Below are positions 24,044 to 31,318 of a DNA stretch of 36,299 nucleotides, piece by piece (within the stretch, counting starts at the first letter, position 1; each line of letters starts with the position of its first letter). Source of the DNA: JADFRG01 sp046759305 (lineage in GTDB: Bacteria; Chloroflexota; Anaerolineae; Anaerolineales; E44-bin32); assembly GCA_046759305.1 (NCBI GenBank), contig JBHIBY010000022.1:1-36299 (forward strand). The letters run 5' to 3'. The notes beneath the pieces are model-generated. The model was not told where the DNA came from, made no database searches, and saw only the letters and a list, made by a program, of their open reading frames with translations. The translations under genes were made by a program, and so were the position numbers.

Positions 24044-25075
24044 ATGGAAAAAAGTAAAGAACCCGAGGTTTTCGATATAACCATCGTAGGAGCCGGCCCC
24101 ACCGGTTTATTTGGCGCGTTCTACGCCGGAATGCGCGAGATGAGTTGCAAGCTGATCGACGCGCTCCCACAAGCAGGGGGGCAGATTACCGCCCTGTATC
24201 CTGAAAAGAAGATCTTCGACACACCTGGCTTTCCCAGCATCGTCGGGAAGGATCTGGTTGTGAACTTGGTCGAACAGGCTAGCCATTGGGATACGAAGTT
24301 TGCCCTTGGCGAGCGCGCCGAGACACTCCGTCGTGTGCCTTTTCCGGGCGGCGAGGCCAACGAGGAATGCTGGGTTATTGGGACCACGAAAGGAGATCAC
24401 TACTCAAGAGTTGTCATCGTAGCAGCTGGGATTGGCGCATTCCGCCCGATGAAGCTCCCTAATGAAAGCGTGGACCTATGGGAGGGTAAGGGACTCGATT
24501 ATTTTGTGGGAGATATCGAAGAGTTTGCCGACAAGAATGTGCTCATCGTGGGGGGCGGTGACAGCGCCGTGGATTGGGCACTGGCTGCGGAACCCATCGC
24601 CAAGCATGTCACACTAATTCATAGACGCCCAGGGTTTCGCGCTCATGATACGTCTGTGAACAAGCTGAACGAATCCGGTGTCGATGTTAAAATTCACTAC
24701 GAGCTACGCGAGATACAGGGTGACGGCCGCGTTGAGCGAGCAGTGATCTTTGACAATCAAACCGATGAGGAGACCACTATCGACGTCGATGCGGCTGTCC
24801 TTGCGCTGGGATTCAAAGCCGATTTGGGCCCGATTCGCGAATGGGGTCTTGAGACCATCGGGCGGCGCTATATCCGAGTGAACAACAAAATGGAAACGAA
24901 CCTGCCCAATGTTTATGCTGCGGGCGACCTGGCGCTGCAGGAGGATTTAGATCCCCTCAATCTAATTGTGGTGGGATATGGTCAGGTAACGGTAGCCGTC
25001 AACTATGCCTATGCAGCGATTAAGCCCGGGGAGAAAGTCTTCCCCGGCCACTCAAGTGAGAAGATGGCCGAGTAG
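24044..25075 (+). CDS. Ferredoxin-NADP reductase, thioredoxin-reductase type
   Basis: A 343-residue FAD/NAD(P)H flavoprotein. FAD site: DITIVGAGPTGLFGAFYAG near the N-terminus and PNVYAAGDLALQEDL near residue 290; NADPH site: NVLIVGGGDSAVDWALAAE. HRRPGFRAHD follows the NADPH fold. It lacks the CxxC redox pair of true thioredoxin reductase, which is why it fits the TrxR-like FNR family that passes electrons between NADPH and ferredoxin or flavodoxin. No ferredoxin gene is close. Its own promoter candidate lies upstream, so it may be monocistronic. Confidence 0.93.
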   Translation: MEKSKEPEVFDITIVGAGPTGLFGAFYAGMREMSCKLIDALPQAGGQITALYPEKKIFDTPGFPSIVGKDLVVNLVEQASHWDTKFALGERAETLRRVPFPGGEANEECWVIGTTKGDHYSRVVIVAAGIGAFRPMKLPNESVDLWEGKGLDYFVGDIEEFADKNVLIVGGGDSAVDWALAAEPIAKHVTLIHRRPGFRAHDTSVNKLNESGVDVKIHYELREIQGDGRVERAVIFDNQTDEETTIDVDAAVLALGFKADLGPIREWGLETIGRRYIRVNNKMETNLPNVYAAGDLALQEDLDPLNLIVVGYGQVTVAVNYAYAAIKPGEKVFPGHSSEKMAE

Positions 25076-25184
25076 TCGTCGAGCCTCATCACAGACGAAG
25101 CAAACCGGGCTGTCGGGGCATGTTTCCCTGCCAGTCCTAAATTTTTTAAGCTTACGTACGGATTGAGATTCTGAGAGATTACAA

Positions 25185-25655
25185 CTAGGTGGCGCTAGCT
25201 TGGGGGGAGGAAGATCCTTCTGATCTCTCCTTACCCGGCCAGTAGAGGATCACACCAAAAAGGCTGATCAATACTGCTAATGCCAGACCCGTGACCTGGA
25301 GCGGACCGTAAGAGATGCCGGGTAATTCATGGGAGCCGATCCCAAGAAAGTCTGCAAAGGAAGCCGCCACAGCAAAGACGTAGCCGGTCGCAATCAGGCG
25401 CAGCCCGACTTCCGACCTCAGTGAATTTGAGTGACCGTTGCGAACCACACGCACGGTCATTGTAGCTCCCAGGAGTAGGACCCCGAGGCCCAGCAGCCAA
25501 ACCCCGATCTGTACGAATCCAACCACCGGGCTGCGATCCATCCCGATAATGTTGGGATAGATCCCGATCATGAAGATAAACAGCCCGACCAACACAATCG
25601 TCATCCAGCCGCGGGCTGCCATGGCCTGTTTCTTCGATAGTGGTGCTGCAGTCAT
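25185..25655 (-). CDS. Small four-helix membrane protein
   Basis: Not recognised. From ATG 25655 it is 156 residues; TTG 25706 would extend it by 17 and is less likely because GGAGG and GGGG precede the ATG. Four hydrophobic segments are visible: MTIVLVGLFIFMIGIYP, VGFVQIGVWLLGLGVLLLGA, LRLIATGYVFAVAASFADFLGI and VTGLALAVLISLFGVILYW. The last segment is followed by a short charged tail. It follows the LLM oxidoreductase gene by 57 nt from this start, so both may be one transcript. Function unknown. Confidence 0.68.
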   Translation of the reverse strand: MTAAPLSKKQAMAARGWMTIVLVGLFIFMIGIYPNIIGMDRSPVVGFVQIGVWLLGLGVLLLGATMTVRVVRNGHSNSLRSEVGLRLIATGYVFAVAASFADFLGIGSHELPGISYGPLQVTGLALAVLISLFGVILYWPGKERSEGSSSPQASAT

Positions 25656-25712
25656 AGGTCTACCCCAAGCCTCCTGTGCGATCCGGTCTTGCTCACCCAA
25701 CGCCAAATTGTA

Positions 25713-26720
25713 TCAAGTGGACTTAAGTTGCGCTTGAATTAAACTGCTCCAGATCTCGTCTCGCTGGCCCGGAACGTACGGGAGATAGAGCGCGAGCCGA
25801 TCTACGAGACCTTCATATCGTTCGATCAGTCTCTCAGGCAACTCTTCCGGCCCACACACCATCGCGAACGTGTCGAGCATCTCATCATCGACCTGTGCGG
25901 CCAACTCACCCCACGCACCCTTCCTTGCCAGCCCTTGGAGACGCTCGGCAGTCTCCCCCCAGCCATGCAGTTCCATGACGGGCTGGTATGTGGGGGTGGA
26001 GGCATAAAAGGCGATCTGGGAACGCACAAAATCGGACTCTCCTGGTTCTGTAACTGCAAAAGCCGCTGTTGAAAGCTGGATCTTCTCTGACGACCGGTTT
26101 ATCTTCAGAGCGCCATCGCTGATCGCAGGTTTGACGACCTCCTGGAGGTAGCGCGGTGAATGGTACACGTGTGCGTGGAAGCCGTCTGCCACCTCACCTG
26201 CCAGTCGGGCTAGGCCAGGGTTCACCCCAGCGATGTAGATCGGGATGTGCGGGTGGTCGATCGGGCCTGGATTGAAGAATGGAGACATGAGCGTCAGCTT
26301 GTAGTGCTCACCGCGGTAGTTCAGTCGCTCGCCGGTCTGCCAGGCTTGCCAAAAGGCATGCACGGCCTCGATGAGCTCGCGGAGCTTCCCCACCGGGGAT
26401 TCTGGCCATGGCATTCCAAAGCGCCGCTCAATATGCGGCTTGACCTGCGTGCCCAGGCCCAAGACGAACCTGCCTTTGGAAGCCTCTGCCAGGTCCCAGG
26501 CTGTATACGCGAGCGTGGCCGGGCTGCGTGCAAAGCCTATCGCCACTGATGTGCCAAAGTGCATGCGCTCGGTGTGTTCTGAGACCAGCGCTAGCGGCAG
26601 GAAAGGATCGTGCTGTGTTTCGGAGGACCAGATGGCATCGAAGCCCAGCGCCTCCGCACCGCGCGCGACTTCGGGTATGCCTGCCAGGGTGGAGGGAGCG
26701 ATTTGAGCATCGATCTTCAT
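25713..26720 (-). CDS. LLM-class F420-dependent oxidoreductase
   Basis: A 335-residue luciferase-like TIM-barrel protein: MKIDAQIAPSTLAGIPEVARGAEALGFDAIWSSE, GTSVAIGFARSPATLAYTAWDLAEASKGRFVLGLGTQVKPHIERRFGMPW, IPIYIAGVNPGLARLAGEVADGFHAH. The GLG-[ST]-Q-x-KPHIERRFGM block is characteristic of the F420-dependent TIGR03617-like subgroup. It would use reduced F420 (or FMN) to reduce an unknown organic substrate. Its presence suggests the organism makes F420, a cofactor of some Chloroflexota, Actinobacteria and archaea, but no F420 biosynthesis gene is in the window. Confidence 0.88.
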   Translation of the reverse strand: MKIDAQIAPSTLAGIPEVARGAEALGFDAIWSSETQHDPFLPLALVSEHTERMHFGTSVAIGFARSPATLAYTAWDLAEASKGRFVLGLGTQVKPHIERRFGMPWPESPVGKLRELIEAVHAFWQAWQTGERLNYRGEHYKLTLMSPFFNPGPIDHPHIPIYIAGVNPGLARLAGEVADGFHAHVYHSPRYLQEVVKPAISDGALKINRSSEKIQLSTAAFAVTEPGESDFVRSQIAFYASTPTYQPVMELHGWGETAERLQGLARKGAWGELAAQVDDEMLDTFAMVCGPEELPERLIERYEGLVDRLALYLPYVPGQRDEIWSSLIQAQLKST

Positions 26721-26794
26721 GGGAAGATGACCATTTGATCCTTGTCGCCCTTCATCTTATACCGTATGCATGCGATCCGAAGCTCCAGCACCCG

Positions 26795-27133
26795 CTAACG
26801 GACGCGTGCCCCTAGCTCGACCTCCGCGTCCGGCTGAAGCAGGCGCATTGAGCTGTCTGGATTGACTCCCGCCAGGACCAGCACCTCGGAGATGTGGTTC
26901 GCAACCTGCCTGGGAGGGAAGTTCACCACGCCCACGATCAACCGATCCTGGAGCTGCTCCTTACTGTAGAGATCTCTTATCGCGGCTGCGGACTGCTTGA
27001 TGCCGATCTCAGGGCCAAAGTCGATTTGCAGCAGATAGGATGGGTTACGAGCTTCTTCAAAGTCCTCCACTTGAAGCACCCTGCCGACACGCATATCCAC
27101 TCGCTTGAAATCGTTCCACTCAATCTGCCCCAT
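26795..27133 (-). CDS. csaA: CsaA-like tRNA-binding protein
   Basis: A 112-residue OB-fold protein from ATG 27133, chosen because AGGAGGC precedes it; the frame is open 69 codons upstream but overlaps the divergent gene. The protein shows the tRNA_bind features: DFKRVDMRVGRVLQVEDFEEARNPSYLLQIDFG, KQSAAAI, LIVGVVNFPPRQVANHISEVLVLA, and the C-terminal LLQPDAEVELGARV. This is the length and pattern of the stand-alone CsaA family, proposed as a secretion chaperone and able to bind tRNA. It is divergent from the DUF1800 gene, itself an exported protein. Confidence 0.9.
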   Translation of the reverse strand: MGQIEWNDFKRVDMRVGRVLQVEDFEEARNPSYLLQIDFGPEIGIKQSAAAIRDLYSKEQLQDRLIVGVVNFPPRQVANHISEVLVLAGVNPDSSMRLLQPDAEVELGARVR

Positions 27134-27151
27134 CCTGCCTCCTGCATTTCG

Positions 27152-27184
27152 GCGACTTGATTTTACTTGCCCCTTACAAGTCGC
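27152..27184. promoter_or_regulatory. Inverted repeat in csaA/DUF1800 divergent region
   Basis: GCGACTTG (27152-27159) and CAAGTCGC (27177-27184) are perfect 8-bp inverted arms separated by 17 nt. They sit in an 88-bp intergenic region. The span (33 bp, about three helical turns) would suit a dimeric regulator or a cruciform. The core GCGACT/AGTCGC also forms the inverted repeat at 7143-7159, though with a 5-nt spacer there. Confidence 0.45.
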
Positions 27185-27221
27185 AGATCGACCGGCAATA
27201 GCAACTCCACAGAATACGGGT

Positions 27222-28736
27222 ATGAGCGCTCCCCTTTCGAGGCGGGACTTCCTGCGAATATCAGGTTTGGGTGGAACGCTGGCCGCCCTGGCGGCCTGCA
27301 ATCCGCTCCAACTCGGTGAGGGCGTGGGTGCACGCGCCACAACGGTTCCTCCCGCAGCTCCGATACTCGATCAGGAAGGCTTGATCCTGCACGCTTTACG
27401 CCGATTCACTTTCGGACCGACTGCTGCGGATCTTGATACGGCAGCAAACGCTGGTCTTGAAGCTTGGCTGGAACGGCAATTGGCCGCTGATGTTCTGGAC
27501 CTTCCTGAGGTGGAGGAGCGGCTGAGTGAATTTGACACCCTGGAGATGTCGCCGATCGAACTCAGAGACTTGCAGGAAAACGGCCGGGTCGCCCGAGAAT
27601 TGGGCGCATCAGCGGTTGTGCGGCAAATCTACAGTTCAAACCAGCTGTTTGAGGTGCTGGTCGACTTCTGGACCAACCACTTCAACATTTTCGCCTACTC
27701 ACCCCCTGAGCTGTTCCTGAAGGGGGTGGACGATCGAGTGGTGATCCGCACCCACGCGCTGGGGAAATTTCCAGACATGCTCACGGCCTCCGCACATAGC
27801 CCTGCCATGCTTGTCTACCTGGACAATGCACGATCGCAGCATCCAAGTCCGAATGAGAACTACGCTCGCGAGCTGCTAGAGCTGCATACGCTTGGCGTCG
27901 ATGGTGGATATACCTACGCAGACATCCAGGCTGTGGCGCGGGCCTTCGCAGGATGGTCTGTCGGCGGGTTTCGACGAACCGCGGATCGGGCCGGCGAGTT
28001 CACGTATCTTAGGAATTGGCATGATCCCGAGCCAAAATCAGTGCTCGGTGATGAACTCCCTGGCGGAAAGGCAGATGGTGATCGAGTGCTAAAGCTGCTC
28101 GCGGAACACCCTTCCACCGCACGTTTCATCGCTACCAAGTTGAGCGAGCGGTTTGTGTCAGATGCACCCCCCAAGTCAATCGTCGAGCGGGTTGCTGAGA
28201 CCTATATGCAGACGGGTGGCGATATCCCAGCCATGATACGCACTATCGCTTATTCCGATGAGTTTGCGGCCTCTGCGGGGCTAAAGCTCAAGCGCCCTCT
28301 TGATTTCGTTGTCTCGGCCATCCGCGTGACCGGCGCTGAAGGCAGATTGGATCGCGTACTGCGCTTCTTCCTGCAGGTTCTCGGCCAGGTTCCATTCGGC
28401 TGGCCTACGCCTGACGGGTATCCGGATTACGCCGCCGCCTGGGCTAACACTAATCAATCCCTATACCGCTGGAACCTAGCGCTGCTGATTGCATCGGGCA
28501 TGCTGCCGGGGATCAGCACCAAATTGTCGGGGCGGTTCGGCGGCTATTCCAGCATCGCGCAACTGGTGGATGATCTGTCTCTGGAGCTTTTAGCGGTTCG
28601 GCTTCCGGATGATGCGCGCTCGATATTGGTCGATTTCGGAGAGTCCCAACCGGATACAGATCTGGTTCTAGAGGTCGATCTGCCTTCAGTGCTGGCCGGT
28701 CTGATCCTTTCGACTCCCCACTTTCAAATACGCTAA
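27222..28736 (+). CDS. DUF1800 domain protein with Tat signal
   Basis: About 504 residues. The start is ATG 27222; the earlier open frame (from 27105) runs into the divergent gene. It begins SRRDFLRISGLGGTLAALAACNPL, a twin-arginine signal that also contains a possible lipobox (LAAC). The mature part matches DUF1800 proteins: LRRFTFGPTAADLDTAANAGLEAWLERQL, FWTNHFNIFAY, ARELLELHTLGVDGGYTYADIQAVARAFAGWS, and LLAEHPSTARFIATKLSERFVSD. DUF1800 is a large exported family of unknown function that is almost always paired with DUF1501. The pair here is 12 nt apart. Confidence 0.9.
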   Translation: MSAPLSRRDFLRISGLGGTLAALAACNPLQLGEGVGARATTVPPAAPILDQEGLILHALRRFTFGPTAADLDTAANAGLEAWLERQLAADVLDLPEVEERLSEFDTLEMSPIELRDLQENGRVARELGASAVVRQIYSSNQLFEVLVDFWTNHFNIFAYSPPELFLKGVDDRVVIRTHALGKFPDMLTASAHSPAMLVYLDNARSQHPSPNENYARELLELHTLGVDGGYTYADIQAVARAFAGWSVGGFRRTADRAGEFTYLRNWHDPEPKSVLGDELPGGKADGDRVLKLLAEHPSTARFIATKLSERFVSDAPPKSIVERVAETYMQTGGDIPAMIRTIAYSDEFAASAGLKLKRPLDFVVSAIRVTGAEGRLDRVLRFFLQVLGQVPFGWPTPDGYPDYAAAWANTNQSLYRWNLALLIASGMLPGISTKLSGRFGGYSSIAQLVDDLSLELLAVRLPDDARSILVDFGESQPDTDLVLEVDLPSVLAGLILSTPHFQIR

Positions 28737-28748
28737 CGAGGTCGCCAA

Positions 28749-30053
28749 ATGGATACGAAAACCCTGAATCGACGCGATTTCCTTCGCCTTGCGGGGCTTT
28801 CGACCGCCCCGCTGGCTCTTCCCGGCTGGACGCCACGCTTGGCTCTCGCGCCACCCGGCAGCCCGCCCTCCGGCGACCTGATGGTCTGTGTGTTCCTGCG
28901 TGGCGGCATGGATGGGCTAAACGCCGTTATTCCACACTTCGAAACAGAGTACTACGATGCCCGGGCGAACCTCTCGATCGCGGAACCAAAGGACGGCAAC
29001 GACGCAACCGCTATTGAATTGGACGATCGCTTCAGCCTCCATCCCAGCCTCCGTCCGCTTCTCGATCCGTTTCAAGCGGGCGAGCTGGCTGTCGTGCATG
29101 CGTGTGGCTCTCCGGATCCAACGCACTCCCACTTTGATGCTATGGACTATATGGAACGCGGAACACCGGGGGAGAAACAGATCGCCAGCGGCTGGATCGC
29201 GCGCCACCTACTTGCCGCCCCATGGCAGAACGACTCACCTTTCCGAGCAATTGGTATTGGCGTCGGGCTCCAGGCTTCCCTGCGCGGACCGGTTCCAGCC
29301 GCCGCGCTTCAATCGGTGGCTGAGTTTCATCTTCCTGGAAACCCTCAGGGGGTGGCCGTGTTGCAGCAGACGCTCAGCGCGCTCTATGAGTCACCAGCAG
29401 AGGATCAGGTCCTGCTTGAGGGACTGTCAAGCCAGGCGGCTACTACCTTCGAAGCCATGGATCTGCTGGCAGGAATCGATCCGACAAGCTACCAGGCCTC
29501 TGGTAGAGCCGAATATCCCGCAGATGAGTTTGGGCAGGGTCTCTCACAGATCGCGCTGCTGGCCAAATCCGAATTGGGGCTTGAGATCGCCTGCATAGAC
29601 GTTGGCGGGTGGGACACGCACGTCCAGCAGGGAGCGGGAGAGGGGCGTATGCCACAGCTCATGGCTTCCCTTGCTGGCGGCTTAGCGGCCTTTCATCAGG
29701 ACATGGGTGAGAAGATGAACGATGTGACTGTGGTGACCATGTCCGAATTTGGCCGCCGATTGGCCGAGAACGGCGGAGGCGGGACCGATCACGGGCATGG
29801 AGGGGTTATGTTTGTGATGGGGGGCGGGATTCTCGGAGGGAAGGTGTACGGGGAGTGGCCCGGCCTGGCACCCGAATATTTGTACGGCCCAGGCGACCTG
29901 GCGATCACGACTGACTTTCGTGAGGTGCTGGCTGAAATAGTCCTAAAACGGCTGGGAAATGACCGAATCGATGAGATATTCCCGGGTTACCAAGCCGGGA
30001 AATCCCTCGGGCTGGCGAAACCGCGCATTGGCCGAGTCGAGCCCTCTAGTTGA
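28749..30053 (+). CDS. DUF1501 domain protein with Tat signal
   Basis: A 434-residue exported protein starting NRRDFLRLAGLSTAPLALPG, a clear twin-arginine signal. GAGGT lies six bases before the ATG. The mature domain resembles the alkaline-phosphatase/sulfatase-like fold: LMVCVFLRGGMDGLNAVIPHFE, THSHFDAMDYMERG, GGWDTHVQQGAGEG, and TMSEFGRRLAENGGGGTDHGHGGVMFVMGGGI. Family members are annotated as DUF1501 or sulfatase-like; the reaction is unknown. It is coupled with DUF1800 and both are probably Tat-exported together. Confidence 0.92.
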   Translation: MDTKTLNRRDFLRLAGLSTAPLALPGWTPRLALAPPGSPPSGDLMVCVFLRGGMDGLNAVIPHFETEYYDARANLSIAEPKDGNDATAIELDDRFSLHPSLRPLLDPFQAGELAVVHACGSPDPTHSHFDAMDYMERGTPGEKQIASGWIARHLLAAPWQNDSPFRAIGIGVGLQASLRGPVPAAALQSVAEFHLPGNPQGVAVLQQTLSALYESPAEDQVLLEGLSSQAATTFEAMDLLAGIDPTSYQASGRAEYPADEFGQGLSQIALLAKSELGLEIACIDVGGWDTHVQQGAGEGRMPQLMASLAGGLAAFHQDMGEKMNDVTVVTMSEFGRRLAENGGGGTDHGHGGVMFVMGGGILGGKVYGEWPGLAPEYLYGPGDLAITTDFREVLAEIVLKRLGNDRIDEIFPGYQAGKSLGLAKPRIGRVEPSS

Positions 30054-30131
30054 GTTTAAGCCTTAGACGGAAAAGCCTGCCGCGGCGACTGGCTAGGTGC
30101 TACCGGTGCTCGCGAATCGCGATGAACGAAG

Positions 30132-31136
30132 TTAGTCGCGGAAGGCAAGGACCGCCAGCACCGGGCGGTGATCGGATCCACCGAACGCACCGACGTCCGT
30201 TTCCAATGCCACCAGGTCCGGAGTGTGAAACACAAAGTCGATGCGCCAGGTCGCAGGGCCGACACCGCGCAGGGGCGTGCGCGTAAACCCAAGGCCAAAG
30301 CCCGCCTCCTTGTGGGCATCGACCAGCACCTCTGTCATATCTCTATAAACACTCTGCAGGTCTGTCAGATTGAAATCGCCCAGCACAACCAGCGGACCAT
30401 CCATCGGTTCGATGGCGCTCATCAGTTCCCGTGTCTCTAGATCCCGCCACTGATTTGTTAAACCGCTGGGATACCCGAGCCTCAACCCGAATAAGCGGGA
30501 GGCCATCAGTTGAGGGGAGTGGGGATGGGCGTTGACAATCCCTATCTGCCTACCGTTCACGTCCAGCACGATATGCTGCACCGGGATGGGGGCTCGCTCA
30601 TCTCCGATCGTCAGAACCTTGCGGCCGATGATCGGATAGCGGCTGAACACCGCCTGTCCGCCATCGATCGCCCGATACGGATAGTCATTTGCCAGGTCGT
30701 CTTGGATTTCGCTAGCAATTAGATCCGTTAGCTCTTGCAAGCCGACCACATCGGGAGCCATTTCCGTTATGGCGCTCACGATTCGATCGTACTCTTGATT
30801 ACCGCCCCAAACATTGTATGACATCACCGTGAAGCTAGGCTCGATGTCCTTGAATGCCCATCTAGGTAAGTAGCTCGGGCCATAAAGAATGCCGAACACG
30901 ACGAGCGGAAGCGCAGTTGCCGCTAGCAGGAACGGTGAGCGCCTCCAGATCGCACCTGGCATGTGCAGGATTGAAAGCATTAAGAGTAGCGGCAGCACAT
31001 AGCTTACGGCATCGATCAGCCAATACTCGACATAGCCGGCGAGTCGCGCGATGCTGTACAGCACCACAATTGTTGCGTGGAGCGGCGCCAAAAGCACCGC
31101 GCCTGCCATCGTTAGTCGTTTTAGGGAAGCTGTCAT
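30132..31136 (-). CDS. Membrane-anchored endonuclease/exonuclease/phosphatase family protein
   Basis: A 334-residue protein with two to three N-terminal helices (about 10-32, 42-60, 66-88) and then an extracytoplasmic EEP domain: FTVMSYNVWGGNQEYDRIVSAI, PDVVGLQELTDL (catalytic Glu), VNAHPHSPQLM, VVLGDFNLTDLQ, WRIDFVFHTPDLV and GSDHRPVLAVLAF (Asp-His). All core catalytic residues are kept. It resembles YafD-type proteins. The 182 bp upstream hold no gene; it converges with DUF1501. A second, lipidated EEP protein exists at the start of the window, which suggests surface phosphodiesterase activity is important here. Confidence 0.88.
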   Translation of the reverse strand: MTASLKRLTMAGAVLLAPLHATIVVLYSIARLAGYVEYWLIDAVSYVLPLLLMLSILHMPGAIWRRSPFLLAATALPLVVFGILYGPSYLPRWAFKDIEPSFTVMSYNVWGGNQEYDRIVSAITEMAPDVVGLQELTDLIASEIQDDLANDYPYRAIDGGQAVFSRYPIIGRKVLTIGDERAPIPVQHIVLDVNGRQIGIVNAHPHSPQLMASRLFGLRLGYPSGLTNQWRDLETRELMSAIEPMDGPLVVLGDFNLTDLQSVYRDMTEVLVDAHKEAGFGLGFTRTPLRGVGPATWRIDFVFHTPDLVALETDVGAFGGSDHRPVLAVLAFRD

Positions 31137-31318
31137 TGTAGACCATCCGTAGATATCGATCCCGGATAGCTAATTCGACAATCGTTAATTGCACGTTACC
31201 AGCGTATCTCATCGCGAGGGCTTGCACCTTTCAACCGGCTCTCGGCCCGATTCGCTTGGCATCCACGAGCTATTCACAGGGGGCTTGAGGCGTGTTGTAA
31301 TCAAGCGTATTCAAGGAC

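Noticed and set aside
24044..25075. Thioredoxin reductase
   Set aside because: The flavoprotein has no CxxC redox pair between its FAD and NADPH motifs, so the ferredoxin-NADP reductase subgroup fits better.
25110..25147. Terminator between ferredoxin-NADP reductase and the membrane-protein gene
   Set aside because: A run of six T exists (25142-25147) but only a 4-bp stem (GGCA/TGCC) with poor spacing precedes it.
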